Source of the DNA: Pseudomonas azotoformans
GTDB lineage: Bacteria; Pseudomonadota; Gammaproteobacteria; Pseudomonadales; Pseudomonadaceae
Assembly: GCF_001579805.1 (NCBI RefSeq)
Contig: NZ_CP014546.1
Coordinates: 5,828,001-5,892,000, forward strand
Length of the DNA: 64,000 bases
Direction: 5' to 3'
This document shows, one piece after another, positions 48,383 through 61,100 of the stretch. Each line of letters opens with the position of its first letter. Within the stretch, counting starts at the first letter, position 1. Below the pieces are notes generated by a model. It ran no database searches and was not told where the DNA came from. It was given only the letters and a program-made list of their open reading frames with translations. The translations under genes were made by a program, and so were the position numbers.

Positions 48383-49459
48383 ATGCAATACCGACAACTG
48401 GGCCATTCCGGCCTGCTGGTATCCGAAATCATCCTGGGCACCGTGCCCTTTGGCGGTCGCGCCGAGTTTGAGAAATGCGGATCGGTGGATGTGCCCCTGG
48501 CCAAACGCATGTTCGATATCGCGTTCGACGCGGGGGTGAACATGGTCGACACCGCCGACCTCTACTCCCACGGCCTGGCCGAAGAAGTGGTCGGCAAAGC
48601 CTTGGGTGACAAACGCAACGATATCCTGCTGGCCACCAAGGGCCGCAGCCCGGTGGACGACAACCCCAACAACTCAGGTTCTTCACGCTACCATCTGATT
48701 CGCGCGTGCGAAGCCAGTTTGAAACGCTTGGGTACCGACCATATCGACCTCTACCAACTGCACAACTGGGACGGCATGACCCCCATTGAGGAAACCCTTG
48801 AAGCGCTGCGGCTGCTGGTGGGTTCGGGGAAAATCCGCTACTTCGGCACCAGCAACTTCACCGCCTGGCAAATGATGAAGACCCTGGGCAAGGCCGAACT
48901 GCACGGCATGCTCAAACCCATCACCCAACAGATCTACTACACACCAGAATCCCGCGAAGCCGAGTACGAACTGCTGCCGCTGGCACTGGACCAGTCGGTG
49001 GGCACACTGGTGTGGGGCCCAATGGGCGAAGGCCTGTTGACCGGGTCCACCCGTCGTGGCCACAAGCCGCCCGCCAACACCCGCCAGGGTAGCGGTTGGC
49101 CAGAACCTTACGTGCATGACCAAGAGCGTGCGCTCGACATCATCGAAACCCTTGCCGCCGTCGGTGATGAGCACGGCGTCTCGGTCGCCCGCACGTGCCT
49201 GGCATGGCTCAAGGATCGACCGGGGATCACTTCGCTGATCGTCGGCGCCCGCACCGAAGCGCACTTGCGCGACAACTTGGCTGCCACTGAATTGAAGCTC
49301 ACCCAGGAACAGTCCTCACGCATCGAAGCCGTGACGCGTCGCCAGCCGTTGTACCCCTACTGGCATCGCTTTACCGCCGGGATCGACCGCTTTGATCCGG
49401 CGGAGCAGCCGTTTCTGGCAGAGCATCAGAAGACACTGGATGCGCGCAAGGACAAATAA
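48383..49459 (+). CDS. Aldo/keto reductase
   Basis: 358 residues, (beta/alpha)8 NADPH-dependent oxidoreductase. Catalytic tetrad visible: Asp/Tyr in NMVDTADLYSHGLAEEVVG, Lys in ILLATKGR, His in IDLYQLHNWDG. The start MQYRQLGHSGLLVSEIILGT is typical of the YajO/YghZ-like subgroup. C-terminal cofactor site LIVGARTEAHLRDNL. GAGG precedes the ATG. Substrate unknown; single gene with its own terminator. Confidence 0.85.
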   Translation: MQYRQLGHSGLLVSEIILGTVPFGGRAEFEKCGSVDVPLAKRMFDIAFDAGVNMVDTADLYSHGLAEEVVGKALGDKRNDILLATKGRSPVDDNPNNSGSSRYHLIRACEASLKRLGTDHIDLYQLHNWDGMTPIEETLEALRLLVGSGKIRYFGTSNFTAWQMMKTLGKAELHGMLKPITQQIYYTPESREAEYELLPLALDQSVGTLVWGPMGEGLLTGSTRRGHKPPANTRQGSGWPEPYVHDQERALDIIETLAAVGDEHGVSVARTCLAWLKDRPGITSLIVGARTEAHLRDNLAATELKLTQEQSSRIEAVTRRQPLYPYWHRFTAGIDRFDPAEQPFLAEHQKTLDARKDK

Positions 49460-49465
49460 CGCCCC

Positions 49466-49489
49466 GGTAGCCTTGTGCGCAAGGCTGCC
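49466..49489 (+). terminator. Rho-independent terminator after the aldo/keto reductase
   Basis: GGTAGCCTTG-TGCG-CAAGGCTGCC: a ten-pair stem with one G-U pair and a four-base loop, followed by TCTTTCT. It begins seven bases after the stop codon. Confidence 0.75.
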
Positions 49490-49572
49490 TCTTTCTATGC
49501 ATCGTGTCGGCAGGCGGCCTGGGCAAAGCACAGCCTGCTCGCTAGACTCGCGCTCCTATAAAAGGAGCCCTC

Positions 49573-50286
49573 ATGGACGAACCGAAAGCATCCAATGCCC
49601 CCGCCTCCCGCTTGAGCGCAGCGTGGCTGTGGCGACTGATAAAGCGCCAAAGCCTGCCGATCATGCTGCTGTTGTTTGCGCTGTTTTACTCAAATGGCTA
49701 CGCCTATCTGGAGGCGTATAACAACGCGCTCGGCGTGCCCGTCAACCGTCTCGGCTACGACACTTATCACTACGTGGTGTACGGCGGAAATGACATTCTG
49801 GTCAAACTGGCTGCCTTGCTTATCGTCTGCGCAGCGGTCCTGGTGTTCGCTTGCCTGATGTACTTCACCGAAAACCCTGACCGTGTTTTACCCACTCGGG
49901 AACTGAGCACCCACACACGTCGCTATCGAATGCTGCGCAGGCTGGAGAAGAGCTACAGAAAAGCCCCAACGCCGATATCCGGCACACTGCTGATCAGCCT
50001 TCTGGCATTTTTTGCCTGGATCATCTGGTCGCTGGCGTACGCGCAGTCGATGGCCCATGGCAAGCTGAGGGCCTACGAAGAGATTCGTGATTGCAAGCCT
50101 TCAATCCTCCAACTCAACAACCTCGATGTGGTCACTGCCTGTATCGTCGGCGAAAGCGACGACCTGTTGTACCTGGTGGAAAAACACAGTGAGGGCGGCG
50201 AAGTCCGGTTCCAGAAACGCCGAGTTCCCAAAGACAGTATCCGTTCGACCACGGGGCCCGAAACGCTGCTGAAAAAGCCCGGCTGA
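49573..50286 (+). CDS. Uncharacterised inner-membrane protein
   Basis: 237 residues with three hydrophobic segments: SLPIMLLLFALFYSNGYAYL (about 28-47), VKLAALLIVCAAVLVFACLM (about 77-96) and GTLLISLLAFFAWIIWSLAY (about 137-156). A soluble C-terminal domain of about 80 residues (SILQLNNLDVVTACIVGESD, LLYLVEKHSEGGEVRFQKRR) follows. AGGAG precedes the ATG. I do not recognise a family. No operon partner is evident. Confidence 0.7.
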   Translation: MDEPKASNAPASRLSAAWLWRLIKRQSLPIMLLLFALFYSNGYAYLEAYNNALGVPVNRLGYDTYHYVVYGGNDILVKLAALLIVCAAVLVFACLMYFTENPDRVLPTRELSTHTRRYRMLRRLEKSYRKAPTPISGTLLISLLAFFAWIIWSLAYAQSMAHGKLRAYEEIRDCKPSILQLNNLDVVTACIVGESDDLLYLVEKHSEGGEVRFQKRRVPKDSIRSTTGPETLLKKPG

Positions 50287-50444
50287 CCCGTATATTTGCA
50301 ATCGGGCGCAGCACTGCCTATATTTCCCGCCTGGCGCTCTCTACGCCACCTTCCGCGGAAAGGGCTGCGCCCAAGACACTGCAACATCCTCTTTTTCTAC
50401 GACTCCCCACCTTGAAGCGGAAAAGGTTTGTGCAAGGAGATCGT

Positions 50445-51641
50445 ATGTACCGCCACTTCAATACCGATGGCCGCCTCAACCTTGAGCAACAGCGCAAGCT
50501 CGCCAAGGAACTGCTGCCACGCCTCAAAGCCGCAGACCCGAACGCGACCTTGTCCCAGGCTCAGTGGGAAATCGCCAAGCAGCTGGGTTTCAGCAGTTGG
50601 CCCAAGCTCAAGGCGCATGTCGACGCCATCGACTTCGCCGCCCGCCACCCCGACTTTGCCGCCAGCGACGAAGCCCGTACCACCCATTGGCGCTGCGGCA
50701 ATGACATCGCCCACAGCCTCCAACTGGCGGGGTTCAAAGGGCAGTTCCGGATGCTCACCGACCCGCTGTGCATGGGCCCGGTCCGCGATTTGCCCAGCCA
50801 AGCCTTCCGTGCGATGCGCAGCGCTTTTATCAGCCAGGCCTTTGCCATCGATGAAGCAGACGCCGCACGCCGTGTCGACGCCGAATACGACCATCTCGAA
50901 GCCTTGGCCAGCGCCGAACACAGTGTGCTGTGGTGCGAAGCGGATGCCTATGACCAACTGTTCCTGATCCGCGCGCTCGCCAGCCTTGAGCAGGCGCCGC
51001 GCAAGCTGGAACTGATCGAGGTAGACCGCATTCCCGGCGTGCAACGCTTTATCGGCATCGGCCAATTGGCGCCGGATGTATTGGCGTGGCTGTGGCCGCA
51101 ACGGCGCTTGATCGATGATGACGCCGTGGAACTCGCCAAAGAGGCCTGGTCGGCGTATTGCGACAGTTCGCCAGTCAAGTGGGCGGAAATGGCCCACCAC
51201 AAGCATCCTGCCCTGCCCTTGTTGGCCCCGGCGCTGTTACGCCAGTTGCAGGAACTGCCAGGCGCGCGCGATGGCTTATCCCTGACCGAACGCCTGGCCC
51301 TGACGTACCTGGCCGACGTCGGGCCAACACCCTTCGGTCGGGTATTTGCCGAATTGATGGCCAAGCGCGAACCACTGCCGTTTCTGGGGGACATGATGTT
51401 TCATGCGCTGATGCGGCCGTTGATTGACGGTGACGCCCCCTTGCTCACAGAGTCCGATACGCACAAGGACTGGCCGCAACGCGAGTTGAGGCTGACGCCC
51501 CTGGCGCATCAGGTGCTGAGCGGTGACGCGTATTGGCTCGACCATGCCAGCCATGAGCGTTGGGTCGGCGGCGTGTCCTTGAGACCCGGCCAGCCCCATT
51601 GGACGATAGACCAAGACGCCCTCCCCCACTGGCGTGGCTGA
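50445..51641 (+). CDS. DUF1835 domain-containing protein
   Basis: 398 residues from ATG 50445, preceded by AAGGAG. The N-terminal 60 residues are a helical region (ELLPRLKAADPNATLSQAQW) of the kind often fused to DUF1835. The DUF1835 domain follows: WRCGNDIAHSLQLAGFKGQF, LTDPLCMGPVRDLP. The C-terminal part (LALTYLADVGPTPFGRVFAE) is DUF3658-like. No catalytic assignment exists that I know of. Cytoplasmic. Confidence 0.72.
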   Translation: MYRHFNTDGRLNLEQQRKLAKELLPRLKAADPNATLSQAQWEIAKQLGFSSWPKLKAHVDAIDFAARHPDFAASDEARTTHWRCGNDIAHSLQLAGFKGQFRMLTDPLCMGPVRDLPSQAFRAMRSAFISQAFAIDEADAARRVDAEYDHLEALASAEHSVLWCEADAYDQLFLIRALASLEQAPRKLELIEVDRIPGVQRFIGIGQLAPDVLAWLWPQRRLIDDDAVELAKEAWSAYCDSSPVKWAEMAHHKHPALPLLAPALLRQLQELPGARDGLSLTERLALTYLADVGPTPFGRVFAELMAKREPLPFLGDMMFHALMRPLIDGDAPLLTESDTHKDWPQRELRLTPLAHQVLSGDAYWLDHASHERWVGGVSLRPGQPHWTIDQDALPHWRG

Positions 51642-51645
51642 CGCC

Positions 51646-52182
51646 TCACCGCTTGGGTGACAAGCCGATGGCACACGCAACCACCGCCGGGTCTCCCAGG
51701 TAGGTGGTTCGCGTGGCAATCGACAGCCTGCTCGTACGCGGCGCCGCACCGTCCGTATCCACGGCTCGCAACGTCGGCCGCTCCACCGATGGCACGGCGT
51801 GCGCCGGGTCGACGATTTCCATGCAGCGGCGCAACGAGTTGAAGTCCGGTGACTGTGACAGCGCCAAATGCAGGGTCTGGCTCACGGACACGGAGACCAG
51901 CGAACTCTGCGCGCATTGCCCGTCATAGATCAGCGTATGGCGAATCAGTCGGTTGTCGTGGCAGTACTTCAGCAGGTTCACCTGTCGCGAGCGCACCAGC
52001 GCAGTGTCGATGATCAACAGGTCGAATGCCACGCCTTCCGAGCGCGTCAACGCTTGCAGCTCATCGAAGGAACTCAGCGGGGCGATGCGGTAATAGCCCA
52101 GCTGGTTGAGCATTTTCTCGATCTTGATTCGCTGCAGTAGGTCCGCATCGGCAATCAGCAGGCGTAACGCTTTATTGGGCAT
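51646..52182 (-). CDS. Receiver-only response regulator beside the fimbrial locus
   Basis: 178 residues from ATG 52182. The N-terminal 120 residues form a CheY-like receiver: LRLLIADADLLQRIKIEKML for the acidic pocket and FDLLIIDTALV for the phosphoacceptor Asp. The conserved Lys near the end is not obvious, and no DNA-binding or enzymatic output domain follows. The last 60 residues look disordered (PSVERPTLRAVDTDGAAPRT). Divergent from the fimbrial chaperone and so probably part of the same phosphorelay, perhaps as a sink or modulator. Confidence 0.6.
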   Translation of the reverse strand: MPNKALRLLIADADLLQRIKIEKMLNQLGYYRIAPLSSFDELQALTRSEGVAFDLLIIDTALVRSRQVNLLKYCHDNRLIRHTLIYDGQCAQSSLVSVSVSQTLHLALSQSPDFNSLRRCMEIVDPAHAVPSVERPTLRAVDTDGAAPRTSRLSIATRTTYLGDPAVVACAIGLSPKR

Positions 52183-52261
52183 AGGGTAAACCTGACAGTT
52201 GGGCATCAGCGTCGATCATTCAACGGTGATCACGGTAACCGTCCGGAACGAGGCCTGACTT

Positions 52262-52275
52262 TAAGGCGAATCTGA
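52262..52275. promoter_or_regulatory. Degenerate RcsB-box-like site
   Basis: TAAGGCGAATCTGA keeps the TAAG(A/G)-N4-TCT(T/G)A spacing of the other sites. It lies 43 bp upstream of the better site at 52305. A 9-bp inverted repeat (GGTAACCGT at 52234-52242 and ACGGTTACC at 52277-52285) brackets it. Confidence 0.35.
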
Positions 52276-52304
52276 AACGGTTACCCTGGGCATGCCGGTT
52301 CTTT

Positions 52305-52318
52305 TAAGAATCGCCTCA
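52305..52318. promoter_or_regulatory. RcsB-box-like motif upstream of the chaperone-adhesin operon
   Basis: TAAGAATCGCCTCA, matching the 14-bp motif found also at 54082 and 62101. The 5' part TAAGAATCG is identical to the site before the major pilin. It lies 71 bp upstream of the chaperone ATG. Confidence 0.55.
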
Positions 52319-52388
52319 AAGCCTTTCCCTCCAAGCCTCCCTACCATGGCCCGCGTCTCGAACGCCGCCATGGAATTTCTCTGTGTTC

Positions 52389-53069
52389 ATGTTTCTACTG
52401 CGCCTACTGCTGCTGACCGGCGTACTGCTGACCCTCGCACCGCCGGCCCGGGCGGCACTGAAAATCGAAGGCACGCGCCTGATCTACCTGGGCCAGGACA
52501 GGGGCGCCACCATCGGTGTGGTCAACCAGGCCGCCCGCGAAGTGGTGGTGCAAACCTGGATCAGTGGCGAAGACACACCGCCCAATGGCGACGTCCCTTT
52601 TGTCGCCACCGAACCCCTGGTTCGGCTAGGGCCCGGCGAGCATCACCAACTGCGCATCCTGTACGCCGGCGAGGGGTTGCCCACACACCGTGAATCGCTG
52701 TTCTGGCTCAACATCCTGGAAATCCCGCTCAAGCCCGACAGCCCCAACAGCGTGCAGTTCGCGATCCGCCAACGCCTCAAGCTGTTCTATCGCCCGCCGA
52801 CGCTGGCCGGCGGTTCGGCGCAAGCGGTGCAGCAGTTGGTCTGGAGCACGGACGGGCGCCGTGTCACGGTCAGCAATCCCAGTGCGTTTCACGTGTCGCT
52901 GGTCAACCTGCACGCCGACACCTGGGCCCTCAGTGATTACCTGCTGCTCAAGCCCAACGAGCGCAAAACCCTGGACGCACCGGGCGCGATCATCAAAGGC
53001 ACCCCCCTCCACTTCACCGAAATCACCGATATCGGCTTGCAGGCCCGCCACAGCGCGGTGCTCAAGTGA
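52389..53069 (+). CDS. Periplasmic fimbrial chaperone (PapD-like) 1
   Basis: 226 residues from ATG 52389. Sec signal ending PPARA, then two immunoglobulin-like domains. PapD hallmarks: IEGTRLIYLGQDRGATIGVV, ILYAGEGLPTHRESLFWLNI (the L-Y-G...P..RES.FWLN core) and IRQRLKLFYRPP with the donor-strand Arg and Lys. It chaperones fimbrial subunits to the usher. Here it is paired with the tip-adhesin gene that follows. Confidence 0.88.
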   Translation: MFLLRLLLLTGVLLTLAPPARAALKIEGTRLIYLGQDRGATIGVVNQAAREVVVQTWISGEDTPPNGDVPFVATEPLVRLGPGEHHQLRILYAGEGLPTHRESLFWLNILEIPLKPDSPNSVQFAIRQRLKLFYRPPTLAGGSAQAVQQLVWSTDGRRVTVSNPSAFHVSLVNLHADTWALSDYLLLKPNERKTLDAPGAIIKGTPLHFTEITDIGLQARHSAVLK

Positions 53070-53092
53070 TAGACCGCGAGGTATTTGCACCT

Positions 53093-54073
53093 ATGTCACT
53101 CACCCGACGACTTCTGCCGATGCTGCTCTGGGCCTGCGCGGCCCTACCGGCCACCAGTCACGCGCTGGCCTGTCGAGAAGACGGCAGCGGCTCGATCATC
53201 ACCCAGGAAGCGCTGGGGACCGCGCTGGCGGTGGCCGCCGATGCGCCCAACGGCACCATCATCTGGGAGTCCGGCCCGCGCACGACAAATGTGATCTGCA
53301 AGGACGACTACAACCATGGCCGTGAAGAGGTGTATTTCTACGTCAACCCGGCCAACGTGAGTATCGGCACCGGTATCCGCGTGGGCATCCGCTACAACAA
53401 CCAGCCGATCACCCAGAGCACCGGCAAGGTCGGCACCGGGTTCTTTTCCGACCGGGGCTGCACCGCCAACTGTGTGGGCTGGGACAAGGCGCGCTTTACC
53501 CTCAACTTCAGTGTCTTCATCGAGAAATACGACCCTACGCCACCCAGTGGCCAGGCCAGTACGCTGACCTCCTATCGCGTGTTCCAGCTGGACGGCGTGC
53601 GTGGCCTCAACTCACGGCCCAACAGCAATTTCAACTACGTGGTGACGGGCATGAACGGCATCCGATTCGTGCCCTGTACGCCGGAGCTGACCATCACCCC
53701 CAGCGTGGTCAACTTCCCGACGCCTTCGCGCAAAGCGGCGATCGGTGAAGTCGCCAGCACCGCGAACTTCAGCCTGAACCTGCGCAAGGGTTGCGACACG
53801 CCCTACACCGTCAGTGCGCGCTTCGCGACCACGCCGGGCGGTGGCGCAGTGGTCAATGGCCTGCTGGTACCGGACAACAACAACTCCGTGGGCATCGCAT
53901 TATCCCGCGCGGAGAGCCAGCAACAGCTGCCTTTCAACAACTGGTTTACGTTGCAGGAACTGATGGGGCTGGGCCAGAGCCACGATGAATTCCGTGCCGA
54001 CCTGAAATGGCGCACCCTGCCGATCCCCGGCGCGTTTGACGCCGCCGTGGTGGTCGATATGTATTACAAATAG
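53093..54073 (+). CDS. Two-domain fimbrial tip adhesin
   Basis: 326 residues from ATG 53093 (GAGG about ten bases upstream). Signal peptide ends ATSHA. The N-terminal half has paired cysteines (ACREDG, NVICKDD, DRGCTANCVG), as in receptor-binding lectin domains. The C-terminal half (from LTITPSVVNFPTPSRKAAIG) is a pilin domain with C...C and terminal donor strand FDAAVVVDMYYK. This two-domain layout and the low copy position fit a tip adhesin. Confidence 0.78.
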   Translation: MSLTRRLLPMLLWACAALPATSHALACREDGSGSIITQEALGTALAVAADAPNGTIIWESGPRTTNVICKDDYNHGREEVYFYVNPANVSIGTGIRVGIRYNNQPITQSTGKVGTGFFSDRGCTANCVGWDKARFTLNFSVFIEKYDPTPPSGQASTLTSYRVFQLDGVRGLNSRPNSNFNYVVTGMNGIRFVPCTPELTITPSVVNFPTPSRKAAIGEVASTANFSLNLRKGCDTPYTVSARFATTPGGGAVVNGLLVPDNNNSVGIALSRAESQQQLPFNNWFTLQELMGLGQSHDEFRADLKWRTLPIPGAFDAAVVVDMYYK

Positions 54074-54081
54074 CTGACTTT

Positions 54082-54095
54082 TAAGGATCGTCTTA
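54082..54095. promoter_or_regulatory. RcsB-box-like motif upstream of the first hybrid kinase
   Basis: TAAGGATCGTCTTA: arms TAAGG/TCTTA around ATCG. It lies nine bases after the adhesin stop and 36 bp before the kinase ATG, the only non-coding stretch available as a regulatory site there. Confidence 0.55.
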
Positions 54096-54130
54096 TGCCA
54101 TCGGTGTCGGCCGGCACTTAAAGTCTGCCG

Positions 54131-56921
<2,791 letters not shown>

Positions 56922-56935
<14 letters not shown>

Positions 56936-58115
56936 TATTTTGATCGTCGAGGACCATCCTCTGCAGCACATCTACTTGCAGCACCTGCTCAGTGAGTTGG
57001 GGGATTTCATGCTCGAAGCCGCCCAGGATGGCAAAGAAGCGCTGGAACGTCTTCGCCAACGGGACTTCGACCTGGTGCTCACCGACCTGCTGATGCCCGG
57101 CATGGACGGTGTGCAATTCATTCAAAGCCTGGCCAGCCTGCGCTGCAAGCCGGCACTGGCAATCATGAGCGTGGCGTCGCGGCGTATGTTGATGGCCGCC
57201 AGCCTGGTGGCCAAGAACCTGGACGTGGAAGTGATCGGGCTGATCTCCAAACCGGTGGCTGCCGACGCCCTGCGTAGCCTGGTCGAGCAACTCAGGCACA
57301 AGATGCGCACGCCCTCTCCTCTGCCGACCAAACACCTCGACATCGACCGTCACACGCTGATCCAGGCCATGGGCAACGGCCAGTTGCAAGCCTGGTTCCA
57401 ACCCAAGAAGTCCCTGGCCAACGGTCGCATCGTCGCCGCCGAAGCACTGGTGCGCTGGATGCACCCCGAGCAAGGCGTGATGTTGCCCGGCGCCTTTCTG
57501 GAGGCGATCAAAGCCTTCGAACTGGAAGAGCGCCTGTTGTGGCTGGTACTCAAGCAAGCAATCTACGCGCAAAAACAATGGTGCCTGCGCGGCTATGACA
57601 TCCCGGTGTCGATCAACCTGCCGACCCATTTACTCAACAGCCATGATCTGGCCGACCGTTTGCTGGAGTTCGTGCTGCTGCACGACGGCATCCCCGGCAT
57701 GATCTGTTTCGAGCTGATGGAGTGCTCGGTGCCCCAGGACATCAGCAACTTCTACGCCGGTGCCTGCCGCCTGCGGATCAAGGGATTTGGCTTGTCCCAG
57801 GATGATTTCGGCAAAGGCTACAGCTCGTACCTCAACCTGGTCTCCACGCCGTTTACCGAACTCAAGATCGACCAGGCGCTGGTCCAGGGCTGCCACGACA
57901 ACGAAGGCATGGCATCGGCCCTGGCGAGCATCATCAGCCTGGGCCGCAAGCTGGGCCTGACCGTGGTCGCCGAAGGGGTGGAAACCCCACAACAACTGGC
58001 CCTGCTGCGCAAGATCGACTGCAACCAGGTGCAGGGGTTCTTGATCTCCCACGCGGTATCTTCCGAACAATTTCAACAACTTCTGAACAATGATGGCCCC
58101 GCGACATCTCATTAG
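56922..58115 (+). CDS. RocR-like response regulator with EAL phosphodiesterase domain
   Basis: 397 residues (RocR is about 392). Receiver with Asp55 in LVLTDLLMPGMDG, then an EAL domain. E174 is in AAEALVRW, N in VSINLPTHLL, E in CFELMECSV, the two Asp in DDFGKGYSS (Lys replaces the usual Thr/Ala of loop 6), K in LKIDQALV, and VVAEGVET then QVQGFLISH. The metal and catalytic residues are present, so cyclic-di-GMP hydrolysis is likely. In P. aeruginosa RocR antagonises RocA1 control of cupC fimbriae. It starts inside the kinase gene. Confidence 0.87.
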
Positions 58116-58197
58116 GCGCCAGGCACGGATCTTTTGTTGCAGAGAGGGGCTAAGCTCCATCCAGTGCCGATTTTTTCTCCGCCTGCGGACGTCCTTG

Positions 58198-61100
58198 ATG
58201 AAGCACAACAACGCGATCCTCGAAGCCTTCACCCGAAGCTCATTGCGCTTGAACAAAGGCCTGATGCTGATGTTCGGGGTCGCGTTGCTGCTGGCCCTCA
58301 CCAACTACTGGTCGCTGCAACGCGGCGTCGATATCCGCTATGGCGCCATGCGGTTTCACTTCGCCCGACTGATGGAAAACCTGGCGCAGCAGGAAGCGTT
58401 CCTCAAGAACTTGGCGCATCCCGGCATCCAGGCCGAATTGTTGCGCGCCACCAACGTCCAAGTCAGCCTCAAAAGCCGTATGGTCGACACTCGTCGCACC
58501 TTGTACGAGGGCCAGAAGTACTCATTCTCAGTGCCATTCAGCGTGGCGTTCGATGAGCAGCGCGTGGGTGTCAGCGCCCGGCCGCGGATATTCGCGTTGG
58601 GCGCTCATCTCACCAGTTACTACAGTGCCTTTTGGTCCTCCTCGCCGTACGGGGCGCCACAGACGTTCGTGTTCAACCGCCAGGCGAATTACGCCATTGA
58701 TATCCCCGCCGTGGACTCGCCGCCGGGGCGGGTCAACGCGGTGCAGGAAGCCCTGGCGCAGACGCCGCCGGGCCTGGAACCCGAGCGCGTGTACTGGCAG
58801 GCCGGGCCCGCGCCTGAGCATTTGCTGGCCTATATGGGTATTGCGCTCGACGGCCCGGACTCGGCTGTGGTCGGCACGCTGCTGGACCTGGCCCAGGCCG
58901 ACGACGTACAGCGCGCGCTGGAGCGCTCTGCGTTTGATCGCATCACGTTGATTGCCCCTGACGGTCATCGGCTGATCGGACCGGAAGTCGTTGGAGCGCC
59001 GCTCAGCGACGGCGTGCACTTCACCTCGAACGGTTTCGAATTCAAGATTTCCCAAACCGGTGACCAGCCCTGGAGCGCGATCTATGGCTTGAGTTACGCA
59101 CGTTATTTCCACTACGCCGTGTGGCCGCTGAGCAGCCTGGCCTTGTTCCTGGGCAGCCTGCTGGCGCTGGGATGGGCTGGCAGCCGCTGGTATCGGCGCC
59201 AAGTGATTGCACCGGCACGCCTGGCCCACGAGCACATTGCCGAAAGCGTGGCGTTCAGCCGCGTGATCATCGACACCGCCCCCACCGGGCTATGCGTGGT
59301 GCGCCGCAGCGACGGCGAAGTGTTGATCGAGAACCAGCGCGCCCAGCAATGGCCGGGCACCGCACGCCTGGTCGCGGCCATGGCCGGCGCCCACGACAGT
59401 GCCGAGAGCGGCGAGACACACCTGGAGATCGAAGGCCGTCACCTGCAGATCGGTTTCGTGTCCACACGTTATCAGGCGCAGGACGTGCGCCTGTATGCGT
59501 TCAATGACATCACCCGGCACATCGAGGATGCTTCGGCGCTGGAAGACGCACGCCGCGTCGCCGACGCAGCCAACGAAGCCAAGACCCTGTTCCTGGCGAC
59601 CATGAGCCATGAAATCCGCACGCCTCTGTATGGCGTGCTTGGCACCTTGGAGTTGTTGGGCCTGACCGACCTGGACCCGCATCAGAAAACCTACCTGCAC
59701 ACCATCCAGCGCTCGTCCGCCACGCTGTTCCAGCTGATCAGCGATGTGTTGGATGTGTCGAAAATCGAGTCCGGGCAAATGGCGATCGAGGCCGTGGAAT
59801 TCTGCCCGCTGGACATGCTCGAAGACACCCTGCACACCTACGCCGCCTTCGCCCAGCGCAAGGGCCTGCAACTCTACAGTTGCATCGACCCGCAGCTGCC
59901 GGACAGCGTCATGGGCGACCCGCTGCGTATCCGCCAGATCTTGAACAACCTGGTGAGCAATGCGATCAAGTTCACCGACATCGGCCGCGTGGTGATCCGT
60001 GCCAGGGTGCGCGCGCACGACGCTGAGCAGGTGGAGCTGGAATGGCAGGTGACCGACTCCGGCGTGGGCATCGCGCAGGCACAGCAGGCCAAACTGTTCG
60101 ATCTCTTTTACCAGGCTCCGGACACCGCAGGTGAAGGCGGTGCGGGCTTGGGGCTGCCCATCTGCCGGTGGCTGGCGCAGATGATGGACGGCCAGATCAA
60201 GGTCGTCAGCGAGCCCGGACTGGGCAGCAGCTTTACCTTGAAAATCCGCTTGCCGGTGTGTGCCGCTGCGCTGACGAATCTGCCCCTGGTGGAACCCAGC
60301 ACGACGCCGGTGTATGTGCAGGCGCCGGTGCGTGAATTGGCGCAATCGATGTGCGACTGGCTCAACCGCTTGGGCATTGCAGCCGCCGTGGCTGCGCCGA
60401 CCCAGGAACCGGTGGCCCATTGCGCCGTGCTGGTGGATATGTTGCCCGATCAACCTGCGCGACCCTGGATCGGCCAACGCGTCATCTGCCTGCCGGGCGC
60501 CCACAGCCCACCCTTGCCGACTGAGCAGGGATGGGTGGTCGACATGCACGATGTGCGGGCCATTGCCGCCACCGTATCCCTGGCGCAGCACGGCAAGCAC
60601 GAACCACCACCGGCGGCCCAGCCACAGAGCGCCGGACGCTTGGGGCTGCGCATCCTTGTGGCCGAAGACAACCCGATCAACCAGGCCATCATCAAGGAGC
60701 AACTGGAAGCACTCGGCTGCTCGGTGAGCCTGGCCTCGAACGGCGAACAGGCCTTGCATCTGTGGCAACCGCAGGCCTTCGACCTGGTGCTGACCGACGT
60801 GAACATGCCCTTGATGAACGGCTACGAACTCGCCAGGACCCTGCGCGAACACGCGCCCCGCTTGCCGATCATCGGCGTCACGGCCAATGCCATGCGCGAA
60901 GAAGGCGTGCGCTGCCTGGCTGTCGGCATGAATGCCTGGCTGGTCAAGCCCCTGAGCCTGCAAACCCTGCGCGCGCAGTTGATCAAGCTGTGCAAGGTAG
61001 CACCGCCCACCGAAACCTTTGACGACACCGTGCACCTCTCGGACAAGATGCGCCCGCTGTTTATCAGCAGTGTGCAACAGGACCTGCTGCATATTGGCGA

